A stretch of DNA of 5,960 nucleotides from Caldisericia bacterium. Lineage in GTDB: Bacteria; Caldisericota; Caldisericia; UBA6126. A program made the translations under genes and the position numbers. The notes beneath the pieces were generated by a model, which searched no databases, was not told the origin of the DNA, and saw nothing but the letters and a program-made list of their open reading frames with translations. Positions 1 to 5,853 of the stretch are shown here, piece by piece (the first letter of the stretch is position 1; each line of letters opens with the position of its first letter). The stretch covers positions 1-5,960 of the forward strand of contig JAQVYZ010000075.1 of NCBI GenBank assembly GCA_028708485.1, written 5' to 3'.

Positions 1-924
1 TCCTCTCATACAGACGAAGGGACCGATCTGGCATCTCTCTCCGATTGAAATCTGTCCTTCCAGATAAGTAAACGGTTTGATCATGGTATCTTTACCGATA
101 TGGACGGTAGATTCGATATAAGTACTTTCCGGATCAAGAATAACCACGCCTTGTTCGCTCATCAGCTGTTCCTGGTATCGACGGTTCGCAATCTGTAATG
201 CTCTGGCAAAATCGATTTTGGTATTGATTCCTAAGATTTCTTCTTCCCCGTCAATCCGATAGGTATGAACCAGATGTCCTTTTTGCCGGAGATAAGACAG
301 GGAATCAGTGAAATAGTACTCTTTCGCCCGGTTATTGGTGGACAAGTTTTGTAACGCCTCCCGAAGCAACTCGGTGTGAAAAAAATAAACACCGCTGTTG
401 ATTTCATGAATATCTCGTTGAGCTTCTGTGGCATCTTTGTACTCTACGATCGAGTGAAATTGTTGATCCAACCCCCTGATGATTCTCCCGTAATGTCCGG
501 GATGATCAATGTCCGTTGTCAACACTCCGGCGGAAGCTCTGCTGGAAAGACAGGTTTGGATGAAATCGTGAAGCGTCTGACTGGTAAGCAACGGTGTGTC
601 TCCGCATAGAATCAAACAATCGGTTTGTGAATCGGTTATAGCGGTTAATCCTGCTTTCACCGCATCCCCGGTACCTAATGGTGTTTGTTGGATCACTACC
701 CTGGCTTTATCCTGATAAAGGGCTTCCAGTGCAGCGAAATCTCCCGGAGAGACTACCAGTATCGGTTGTTCTATCCCCGCTTTTGAAACAGCCTCCAAGA
801 TATGTTCAATGATGGGTTTGCCAAAAAAAGACATCCGGATTTTCGTTTGGTAGGAATTCATGCGTTTGCTCAACCCGGCAGCCAAAATAATACATCTAAT
901 CATGCTATTCTGTGTTTCTTCCAT
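1..924 (-). CDS. glmU: Bifunctional UDP-GlcNAc pyrophosphorylase / GlcN-1-P acetyltransferase GlmU, 3' end cut by window
   Basis: GlmU acetylates glucosamine-1-phosphate and then couples the product to UTP, giving UDP-GlcNAc for peptidoglycan and envelope sugars in the cytoplasm. The 308 visible residues (family usually about 450-460) hold the whole uridyltransferase domain and the first left-handed beta-helix turns. Visible motifs are LAAGLSKRM (14-22) with R21 and K28, QTPLGTGDAV (80-89), CGDTPLL (107-113, metal-binding Asp), YGRIIR (145-150), IVEYKDA (159-165), EINSG (174-178), EYYFTD (202-207) and GIN (232-234). Hexapeptide repeats begin near 274 (VHIGKDTMIKPF). The acetyltransferase active site lies outside the window. 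The start at 924 is chosen because GAGGA precedes it by three bases. An in-frame ATG at 903 (MIRCIILAAG) also fits the family but has only a weak, distant purine-rich site. The signature is unusual: SK replaces the canonical GT, and the Pro before the key Lys is Thr. It lies 23 bases behind tRNA-Gln and is probably co-transcribed with it. Confidence 0.94.
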   Translation of the reverse strand, partial: MEETQNSMIRCIILAAGLSKRMNSYQTKIRMSFFGKPIIEHILEAVSKAGIEQPILVVSPGDFAALEALYQDKARVVIQQTPLGTGDAVKAGLTAITDSQTDCLILCGDTPLLTSQTLHDFIQTCLSSRASAGVLTTDIDHPGHYGRIIRGLDQQFHSIVEYKDATEAQRDIHEINSGVYFFHTELLREALQNLSTNNRAKEYYFTDSLSYLRQKGHLVHTYRIDGEEEILGINTKIDFARALQIANRRYQEQLMSEQGVVILDPESTYIESTVHIGKDTMIKPFTYLEGQISIGERCQIGPFVCMRG

Positions 925-927
925 GTA

Positions 928-932
928 TCCTC
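928..932 (-). promoter_or_regulatory. Ribosome binding site favouring the 924 start of glmU
   Basis: The minus strand reads GAGGA, then TAC, then the ATG at 924. The spacing is short, but this is the only good Shine-Dalgarno match near either candidate start. It falls inside the 23-base gap between the tRNA 3' end and glmU, so it would stay on the mRNA after the tRNA is cut away. Confidence 0.5.
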
Positions 933-947
933 ATCTAAGACATTTTT

Positions 948-1019
948 CTGGGGCGGAAGGATTCGAACCTTCAAATGACGGCTCCAAAGGCCGTTGCCTT
1001 GCCATTTGGCTACGCCCCA
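948..1019 (-). tRNA. tRNA-Gln, anticodon UUG
   Basis: This 72-base gene folds as a full cloverleaf on the minus strand. The acceptor stem TGGGGCG pairs with CGCCCCA over seven base pairs. The anticodon stem ACGGC/GCCGT encloses the loop CTTTGGA, which places TTG at positions 34-36 and reads CAA (and CAG by wobble). The T arm is GAAGG-TTCGAAT-CCTTC. The U1-A72 pair and discriminator G73 are known identity features of bacterial tRNA-Gln. CCA is not encoded: the bases after G73 are AAAAA, so a CCA-adding enzyme is needed. It lies between lepA and glmU on the same strand, with its own promoter-like sequence upstream and no terminator downstream. Confidence 0.97.
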
Positions 1020-1031
1020 ATGACGATACTG

Positions 1032-1059
1032 ATTATATTCAATAACTTGCTGGATTCAA
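1032..1059 (-). promoter_or_regulatory. Sigma-70-type promoter for tRNA-Gln (and probably glmU)
   Basis: On the minus strand TTGAAT (1059-1054) and a perfect TATAAT (1037-1032) are separated by 16 bases. The -10 box ends 12 bases before the first base of the mature tRNA, so transcription would start about four to five bases upstream of it, a normal distance for a tRNA gene. The -35 box starts at the base directly after the TAA stop of lepA, so the promoter fills the whole lepA-tRNA gap. No terminator hairpin is visible here, so lepA transcripts may also read through. Confidence 0.75.
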
Positions 1060-2859
1060 TTAGTTTTTCAGAATCGACATGAAAGCTTCTTGTGGAATCT
1101 CCACATTCCCGATGGCTTTCATTCTTTTTTTCCCCTCTTTCTGCTTTTCGAGAAGTTTTCTTTTTCGGGTGATATCTCCGCCGTAACATTTTGCCAATAC
1201 ATCTTTTCGGAGTTGCACAATGTTCTCACGGGCGATGATTTTTCCTCCGATGGAAGCCTGAAGGGCAATATTAAACATCTGCCGGGGAATCAGCTTACGA
1301 AGTTTTTCCAGAATCATTCTTCCCTTATGACCGGCATTTTCTTCAATAGACATAAAAGAGAGAGCGTCTACCGGGGTACCATTCACCAGAATATTGACAA
1401 GAACAATCTTTCCTGGGCTGTATCCTGAAAATTCATAATCCAGGGAAGCATAGCCTTTGGTGACTGATTTCAGCTGGTCATAGAAATCGATAATAATCTC
1501 TGATAGGGGAAAATCATAATGAAGCGTTGCCCTGACCTCGGAAAGGTATTCCATATTCTTGTATTGACCGCGTTTCAGCTTGGATAGTTCCATGACCGGT
1601 CCGATAAATTCCGTGGGAGTGATGATGGAGGCGGTAACAATCGGTTCTTCAATCATCTTAATCTTACTTCTGTCAGGAAACTTGGATGGGTTCTCAATAA
1701 ACAACACCTCGTTGTTATGTTGTGTGACTCGGTAAATGACGCTGGGAGAGGTGGTGATAAGCTCCTGTTCATATTCTCTGCGCAACCGTTCCCCGACAAT
1801 TTCCAGATGTAGCAAACCGAGAAAACCACACCGAAAACCGTATCCCAGCGCAGCGGAAGTTTCGGGTTCGAAAACGAAAGAAGCATCGTTCAGTTTTAAT
1901 TTTTCAAGGGAATCCTTCAGTTTATCGTAATCATTAGGATTAATCGGATATAACCCGCTGAATACCATTGGCATGATTTTTCGGTAACCCGGTAATGCCA
2001 TTGGGGTTGGATTCTTTAACTCGGTGACGGTGTCCCCAACTGTGACAATGTGGGGTTCGCGAATCAGGGCGGAGAAATACCCGACCTCCCCCACGCCCAA
2101 TTCCTCTACAGGCTGCATATTTATCTTAAAAATACCAACCTCTTCCACCTCAAAGGTTTCGTGGTTGGACATCAACATGATCTTCATCCCCTTGCGAATA
2201 GATCCGTCAAATACCCTGATATGGGCAACGACACCGATATACATATCAAAATGGGAATCAAATATTAACGCTTTTAATGGTTTTGTCTCATCTCCGGAAG
2301 GGGAAGGGATCAAATCCTTTACCGCCTGGATAATTTCCGGAACACCTCTTCCATCCTTGGCGGATGCCTGAATGATCTCTTCCCTTGATACTCCAAGGAG
2401 TTCCGTGATCTCCTGGTAGGCTTCCTCAATATTGACATTTTTCAGGTCAATCTTATTCAAAACCGGGATGATAACCAGATTATTCTCCATCGCCAGGTAG
2501 GTATTCGCGACTGTCTGCGCTTCCACACCCTGGCTGACATCAATTAAAAGGATCGCTCCTTCACAGGCTGCCAAACTTCTGGATACCTCGTAACTGAAAT
2601 CCACATGACCGGGCGTGTCCATAATCTGAAAAATGTATGTCTCTCCCTGTATCTCATACTGTAAGCGGATGGGATGGGATTTAATCGTAATACCCCTCTC
2701 TTTTTCAAGATCCATGGAATCCAATAATTGGGTTTCTTTCGAGGTTTCGTTGATTTTAAAGAATAAGTCACTCGCTTGAATAAATCTGTCAGATAGGGTG
2801 GTTTTTCCGTGATCAATATGCGCAATAATGCAAAAATTCCGAATGTTCTCTTTTTTCAT
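1060..2859 (-). CDS. lepA: Elongation factor 4 (LepA), ribosomal translocation GTPase
   Basis: LepA/EF4 is a conserved GTPase that binds the ribosome and is linked to back-translocation, initiation and subunit assembly. The 599-residue product is full length for the family. GTPase motifs are all present: G1 AHIDHGKT (13-20), G2 RGITIK (55-60), G3 DTPGHVDF (81-88), G4 NKID (135-138) and G5 SAK (166-168). Domain II, the EF-G-like domains (with GFRCGFLGLLHLEIV) and the LepA-specific basic C-terminus (KRKLLEKQKEGKKRM, then PQEAFMSILK) follow in order. The ATG at 2859 is chosen because MKKENIRNFCIIAHIDHGKT matches the usual LepA N-terminus. The frame stays open for 118 more codons upstream, but that part covers the divergent promoter region and the start of purE. 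No Shine-Dalgarno site precedes the ATG; the upstream bases are a T-run and TATACTACCTTT. No GTG or TTG in frame nearby offers an alternative. Confidence 0.98.
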   Translation of the reverse strand: MKKENIRNFCIIAHIDHGKTTLSDRFIQASDLFFKINETSKETQLLDSMDLEKERGITIKSHPIRLQYEIQGETYIFQIMDTPGHVDFSYEVSRSLAACEGAILLIDVSQGVEAQTVANTYLAMENNLVIIPVLNKIDLKNVNIEEAYQEITELLGVSREEIIQASAKDGRGVPEIIQAVKDLIPSPSGDETKPLKALIFDSHFDMYIGVVAHIRVFDGSIRKGMKIMLMSNHETFEVEEVGIFKINMQPVEELGVGEVGYFSALIREPHIVTVGDTVTELKNPTPMALPGYRKIMPMVFSGLYPINPNDYDKLKDSLEKLKLNDASFVFEPETSAALGYGFRCGFLGLLHLEIVGERLRREYEQELITTSPSVIYRVTQHNNEVLFIENPSKFPDRSKIKMIEEPIVTASIITPTEFIGPVMELSKLKRGQYKNMEYLSEVRATLHYDFPLSEIIIDFYDQLKSVTKGYASLDYEFSGYSPGKIVLVNILVNGTPVDALSFMSIEENAGHKGRMILEKLRKLIPRQMFNIALQASIGGKIIARENIVQLRKDVLAKCYGGDITRKRKLLEKQKEGKKRMKAIGNVEIPQEAFMSILKN

Positions 2860-2888
2860 AAAGGTAGTATAACAAAAAAAACACGCCG

Positions 2889-2916
2889 ATAATACCTTGA
2901 AGGTTACCTTTATCAA
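2889..2916 (-). promoter_or_regulatory. Probable lepA promoter
   Basis: On the minus strand TTGATA (2916-2911) and TATTAT (2894-2889) are spaced by 16 bases, each matching the sigma-70 consensus at five of six positions. Predicted transcription starts near 2882, leaving a leader of roughly 20-25 bases with a T8 run and no ribosome binding site. The spacer contains the 11-base palindrome AAGGTTACCTT (2900-2910), which could be an operator. A second -10-like TATACT (2871-2866) ends six bases before the lepA ATG but has no good -35. Confidence 0.5.
2900..2910. repeat. Palindrome AAGGTTACCTT in the divergent promoter region
   Basis: AAGGT and ACCTT are exact inverted copies around a single central base. 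The outer flanks TTG (2897-2899) and CAA (2914-2916) are also inverted copies but are asymmetrically spaced. The element fills most of the spacer of the predicted lepA promoter, a position where a dimeric repressor could block it. The binding protein is unknown, and chance occurrence of a short palindrome is possible. Confidence 0.35.
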
Positions 2917-2927
2917 AGCTATTGTAG

Positions 2928-2933
2928 TATACT
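2928..2933 (+). promoter_or_regulatory. Candidate -10 box for the purE operon
   Basis: TATACT matches five of six consensus positions and lies 67 bases before the chosen purE start. No convincing -35 stands 16-18 bases upstream. An alternative pairing is TTGAAG (2897-2902) with TATTGT (2920-2925) at 17-base spacing. Some promoter must drive the plus-strand operon from this 141-bp gap, but I cannot decide which. No purine riboswitch is recognisable in the short leader. Confidence 0.25.
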
Positions 2934-2990
2934 TATACACAAAATTGGAAAAAGGCAGAAGAGAATGTCGAATAAGATCATAATGAAGAG

Positions 2991-2995
2991 TAAGG
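2991..2995 (+). promoter_or_regulatory. Ribosome binding site that decides the purE start
   Basis: TAAGG followed by GTGGT and ATG gives a five-base spacing to 3001. The upstream in-frame ATG at 2965 has only a weak AGAAGAG before it, and the one at 2983 has no clear site. Starting at 3001 also gives the usual PurE N-terminus, with GSDSD at residues 11-15. Confidence 0.6.
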
Positions 2996-3000
2996 GTGGT

Positions 3001-3507
3001 ATGCAGAAAATTCAGGTAAGCCTTGTCATGGGTAGCGATTCTGATTTTGAGATGGCCACAAAAGCGATTCAAATCCTTGACGAGTATGATGTCGGGTATG
3101 AAGCGAGAGTTATTTCTGCCCACCGAGACACCGAAGCTTGTCTGGAGTTTGCCCGGGAAGCTCATCAGCGAGGCATACAGGTGATTGTTGCCATCGCCGG
3201 ACTGTCCGCTCATTTAGCGGGGATCATCGCTTCCAATACCCCCTTGCCGGTCATTGGCGTCCCCTTGAACCGCTCCTCTTTAGCCGGATTGGATGCAGTA
3301 TACTCGATTATGCAGATGCCGTCAGGCATTCCTGTTGCCATGGTGGGGATTGATAATACAGTCAATGCCGCTCTGATGGCAGTACGCATTTTGGCTCTTC
3401 ATGACAAGACATTATTATCAAAATGGTTTGAAGTCCATGAAGAGATGAAAAAGAAACAAATCCAAAAAAATCAATTGATTCAAAAGAAGGTGAAAAATGG
3501 AATCTAA
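3001..3507 (+). CDS. purE: N5-carboxyaminoimidazole ribonucleotide mutase (PurE, class I-like)
   Basis: PurE makes CAIR in de novo purine synthesis, either by rearranging N5-CAIR made by PurK (class I) or by carboxylating AIR directly (class II). The 168 residues match the usual length. Visible motifs are MGSDSD (10-15), SAHR (39-42) with the catalytic-type His41, AGLSAHLAG (66-74), PVIGVP (83-88), GLDAVYSIMQMPSGIPVA (96-113) and NAALMAVRIL near the end. SAHR and the AHL loop fit class I, since class II proteins usually have SAHK. The loop AGLSAHLAG differs from the common AGGAAHLPG, and no purK lies in the window, so the carboxylation route stays open. The C-terminus is a lysine- and glutamine-rich tail after residue 145 that looks disordered. 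The gene opens the plus-strand operon and overlaps purC by 11 bp. Longer starts at 2965 (180 residues) and 2983 are possible but less likely. Confidence 0.95.
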   Translation: MQKIQVSLVMGSDSDFEMATKAIQILDEYDVGYEARVISAHRDTEACLEFAREAHQRGIQVIVAIAGLSAHLAGIIASNTPLPVIGVPLNRSSLAGLDAVYSIMQMPSGIPVAMVGIDNTVNAALMAVRILALHDKTLLSKWFEVHEEMKKKQIQKNQLIQKKVKNGI

Positions 3508-4393
3508 GCCCTTATTATCTACGGATATGCCCTTGCTGAAATTATTTCGGAGAGGAAAAGTGAGAGATATCTTCGATCTTGGCGAACACCTGTTAATGGT
3601 TTCCACTGACAGGCTCTCCGCGTTTGATGTAGTGTTTGAAGAGGGAATACCCCATAAAGGTATCGTTCTGAACCAACTTGCCAGTTTTTGGTTTGAGGAA
3701 ACCAAGCATATAATCTCCAATCATTTTGTCACTACCGATGTGTGCGCTTTCTACCCGGAGTTGTCGCAGTATCAGTCTATGCTGGAAGGACGGTCTATGA
3801 TCGTTCGAAAAGCCAAACCGATGGATTTTGAGTTTATCGTCAGAGGATATATGATGGGTTCAGCTTTTGAACAATACAGCAGAGATGGCTCGATCGCAGG
3901 GAAAGAGTATCCGAAAGGATTAATTCAGGGATCCAAATTTCAAACTCCCATTTTTACTCCCTCGACAAAGTCCCATCGGGGACATGATGTCAACATCTCT
4001 CTTCATGAGTTACAAGACAGCATTGGAGAGGAAAAAGCTAAATATATAGAAGAAAAATCCATTGAATTATTTGCATTTGCTTCAAGCAAGGCGCTCCAGA
4101 AAGGTATCTTAATCGCGGATACGAAATTTGAATTTGGATTCATTGATGATGAGATGATCCTGATCGATGAATTGTTCACTCCGGATTCTTCCCGCTTCAT
4201 TCTAAAAAAAGATTATGAAGTCGGCTATGTGGACAGATCCATGGATAAGCAGTTTGTCAGGAATTTTCTGATCCAAACTGGTTGGAATAAAGAACCGCCT
4301 CCACCGGCATTACCCCCCGATATCATTCAGAAAACTTCCGAACGATACCTTGACGCTTATCAGAGCTTGACAGGAAAAGCCCTGATTTTGTAA
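3497..4393 (+). CDS. purC: Phosphoribosylaminoimidazole-succinocarboxamide synthase (SAICAR synthetase, PurC)
   Basis: PurC uses ATP to join aspartate to CAIR, giving SAICAR, the step directly after PurE. The 298 residues match the longer form of the family, also seen in yeast Ade1; the short bacterial form has about 240. Motifs in order are GKVRDIFDLG (20-29, nucleotide binding), VSTDRLSAFDVVF (35-47), FIVRGYMMGSA (113-123), TPIFTPSTKSHRGHDVNIS (150-168), ILIADTKFEFGF (204-215), DELFTPDSSRF (224-234) and a C-terminal PPPPALPPDIIQKTSERY segment typical of the long form. The start has AAGGTGA three bases upstream, inside the end of purE, and the 11-bp overlap points to translational coupling. 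Nothing important appears to be missing. Confidence 0.97.
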   Translation: MESKPLLSTDMPLLKLFRRGKVRDIFDLGEHLLMVSTDRLSAFDVVFEEGIPHKGIVLNQLASFWFEETKHIISNHFVTTDVCAFYPELSQYQSMLEGRSMIVRKAKPMDFEFIVRGYMMGSAFEQYSRDGSIAGKEYPKGLIQGSKFQTPIFTPSTKSHRGHDVNISLHELQDSIGEEKAKYIEEKSIELFAFASSKALQKGILIADTKFEFGFIDDEMILIDELFTPDSSRFILKKDYEVGYVDRSMDKQFVRNFLIQTGWNKEPPPPALPPDIIQKTSERYLDAYQSLTGKALIL

Positions 4394-4416
4394 ATCACCT
4401 GAAGGAGGGTGAATTC

Positions 4417-4851
4417 ATGAATCCACTCTATTGGGTTGTGATTGGTTTTATTTTGTGTATCGGTGAGATGTTAACACCGGGTATGTTTTTCCAGCTGATT
4501 TTTGGCATCGCTGCTTTTTTGACAGCCATTTTGTCATATTATCATGTAGCACCTCAATGGCAGTGGTTAGCTTTTTTATTTTTCTCAGGATTATTCTTTT
4601 TATTTCTCAGAAAACACATTCATTTTTCACCGGATAAATCTTCCATTCAATCTAATGCAGACTCTCTGATTGGGAAAGAAGTCAAAGTCAAGCAAACGAT
4701 TGAGCCAAATTCCATCAAAGGACGAGTTGAGATATTCGGGGAGGAGTGGATCGCTATTACCAGAGATAAAACACCGATCAATACAGGAGAAACTGTGATT
4801 GTGAAAGAAATCTCCGGGACAAAATTGATTGTGGAAAGAGGTGAACTGTGA
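4417..4851 (+). CDS. Short NfeD-family membrane protein
   Basis: NfeD proteins are small membrane proteins whose soluble OB-fold domain is thought to act with slipins or other SPFH proteins. The exact role is unsettled. The 144 residues show two or three hydrophobic helices (about 4-20, 23-41 and 46-64), with the family hallmark GEMLTPG at 16-22, then a polar linker. From GKEVKV (85-90) to the end runs a beta-rich domain with GRVEIFGEEW and TGETVIVKEISGTKLIVE, typical of the NfeD OB fold. There is no ClpP-like protease domain, so this is the short class. It has the best Shine-Dalgarno site of the complete genes, AAGGAGG eight bases before the ATG, 23 bp after purC. Its end overlaps the next start in GTGA, which indicates coupled synthesis with the slipin. 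Confidence 0.92.
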   Translation: MNPLYWVVIGFILCIGEMLTPGMFFQLIFGIAAFLTAILSYYHVAPQWQWLAFLFFSGLFFLFLRKHIHFSPDKSSIQSNADSLIGKEVKVKQTIEPNSIKGRVEIFGEEWIAITRDKTPINTGETVIVKEISGTKLIVERGEL

Positions 4852-5822
4852 ACACAAGTTTAGTCGTTATTTTTATTTTTGTTATTCTTTTCATTATTAT
4901 TATTGCCAGGTATCTGGTGATTATTCGGCCTTTTGAGAGAGGAGTGGTAGAAAGACTTGGTCGATATGTACGCACCATCAATCCCGGTTTAAACCTGTTG
5001 CTCCCGTTTGCGGAAAATGTGAAGAAAGTCGATATGCGTGAAAGCCTGATTGATGTTCCACCCCAGGAAGTCATCACGAAAGATAATGCGCTGGTAACAG
5101 TCGATGCGGTTTTTTATTTCGAGGTGACCGATCCGTTTCGGGTATTATACAATGTCTCTCATTTTGAAATCGCTGCCGTAAAATTAGCTCAGACCAATTT
5201 ACGAAATATTATCGGAGAATTGGAACTGGACCAGACCTTAACCTCCAGGGAGATGATTAATACCCGTCTTCGGGAGGTACTAGATATCGCAACCGATAAA
5301 TGGGGTGTGAAAGTAACCAGGGTTGAGATTAAAAAGATAGATCCGCCTTTGGATATCTCTGAAGCCATGAGCCGACAGATGAAAGCAGAACGAACCAAAC
5401 GCGCTTTGATCATCGAAGCAGAGGGAATTCGCCAATCTGATATTTTAAAAGGAGAAGGATACAAGCAGGCCGCGATTCTGGAATCAGAAGGAAAACGACA
5501 GGCTTCCATCCTGGAATCAGAAGGAAAGGCGAAAGCCATTGAAGCCATCGCTCTGGCTGAGAAAACCAGGTTAATATTAGAATCTGAAGGCCAAGCGGAA
5601 GCTACCAGACAGGTTTTTCAGGCGATCCATACGGGAAAACCAACGAAAGACCTGATTGCTATACGGTACGTGGAAGCCTTAAAAGCGATTGCAGATGGAA
5701 AATCCAGCAAAGTCTTCATTCCGTACGAATCATCTGCCATGATCGGATCTATTGCTCAAATAGCCGAAGTATTTCATTCTTCGAAAGAGCAGAAAGAAAC
5801 GCTCAGCGAACCGGAAAAATAA
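4848..5822 (+). CDS. Paraslipin / QmcA-like SPFH-domain membrane protein
   Basis: Slipins form large membrane-attached cage-like oligomers that organise membrane domains and may assist protein quality control. The 324-residue product has an N-terminal membrane helix (about 5-20) followed by an SPFH domain: VVERLGRY (33-40), INPGLNLLLPF (44-54), TVDAVFYFEVTDP (84-96), LAQTNLRNIIGELELDQTL (113-131), INTRL and WGVKVTRVEIKKIDPP (152-167). QMKAERTKRA (177-186) leads into a charged coiled coil to about 250 with an 11-residue period: Glu-Gly pairs at 192, 203, 214, 225 and 247. The C-terminal part includes KDLIAIRYVEALKAIADGKSSKVFIP. These motifs fit paraslipins (QmcA, human SLP-2) better than HflK/HflC. 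The start is GTG, with GAGGTGA just upstream. It overlaps nfeD by 4 bp, and the NfeD-slipin pairing is widespread in prokaryotes. Its substrates are not evident. Confidence 0.95.
   Translation: MNTSLVVIFIFVILFIIIIARYLVIIRPFERGVVERLGRYVRTINPGLNLLLPFAENVKKVDMRESLIDVPPQEVITKDNALVTVDAVFYFEVTDPFRVLYNVSHFEIAAVKLAQTNLRNIIGELELDQTLTSREMINTRLREVLDIATDKWGVKVTRVEIKKIDPPLDISEAMSRQMKAERTKRALIIEAEGIRQSDILKGEGYKQAAILESEGKRQASILESEGKAKAIEAIALAEKTRLILESEGQAEATRQVFQAIHTGKPTKDLIAIRYVEALKAIADGKSSKVFIPYESSAMIGSIAQIAEVFHSSKEQKETLSEPEK
5463..5528 (+). repeat. Two tandem 33-bp units coding 11-residue coiled-coil repeats
   Basis: Units 5463-5495 and 5496-5528 encode KQAAILESEGK and RQASILESEGK and agree at 25 of 33 bases, including an exact 17-base copy (5478-5494 and 5511-5527). 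Weaker copies with the same 11-residue spacing lie on both sides (EG at 192, 203 and 247 of the slipin). The array is part of the paraslipin coiled coil and probably grew by internal duplication. Confidence 0.8.
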
Positions 5823-5841
5823 CTAAAAACCTTGATTAGCC

Positions 5842-5847
5842 AGGAGG
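5842..5847 (+). promoter_or_regulatory. Strong ribosome binding site before the interrupted last gene
   Basis: AGGAGG stands six bases before the GTG at 5854 and 20 bases after the slipin stop. The match and spacing are ideal, which supports 5854 as a true translation start even though the frame soon meets a TAG. Confidence 0.7.
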
Positions 5848-5853
5848 CAATAG

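Noticed and set aside
941..947. Run of T on the plus strand next to the tRNA as a possible terminator
   Set aside because: On the transcribed minus strand it reads as A residues after the tRNA 3' end, so it cannot act as a U-run terminator for the tRNA, and no plus-strand gene ends here.
860..1045. Plus-strand open frame across the glmU start and tRNA-Gln
   Set aside because: It crosses a complete tRNA gene and has no ribosome site or recognisable protein features; it is the shadow of glmU and the tRNA.
2050..2371. Plus-strand open frames inside lepA
   Set aside because: No ribosome sites, no domain-like motifs, and strict overlap with a highly conserved gene.
2965..3000. Longer purE N-terminus starting at 2965
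   Set aside because: MSNKIIMKSKGG lies outside the conserved PurE fold and its ribosome site is weaker than the TAAGG before 3001. It cannot be fully excluded.
2860..3213. 118-codon open extension upstream of the lepA ATG on the minus strand
   Set aside because: It runs through the divergent promoter region and antisense to the start of purE, and the LepA family begins at the 2859 ATG. The open frame is chance.
5189..5548. 119-codon minus-strand open frame inside the slipin gene
   Set aside because: It is antisense to the repeat-rich coiled-coil coding region; the Ser/Pro-rich repetitive translation is the mirror of the Glu-Gly repeats.
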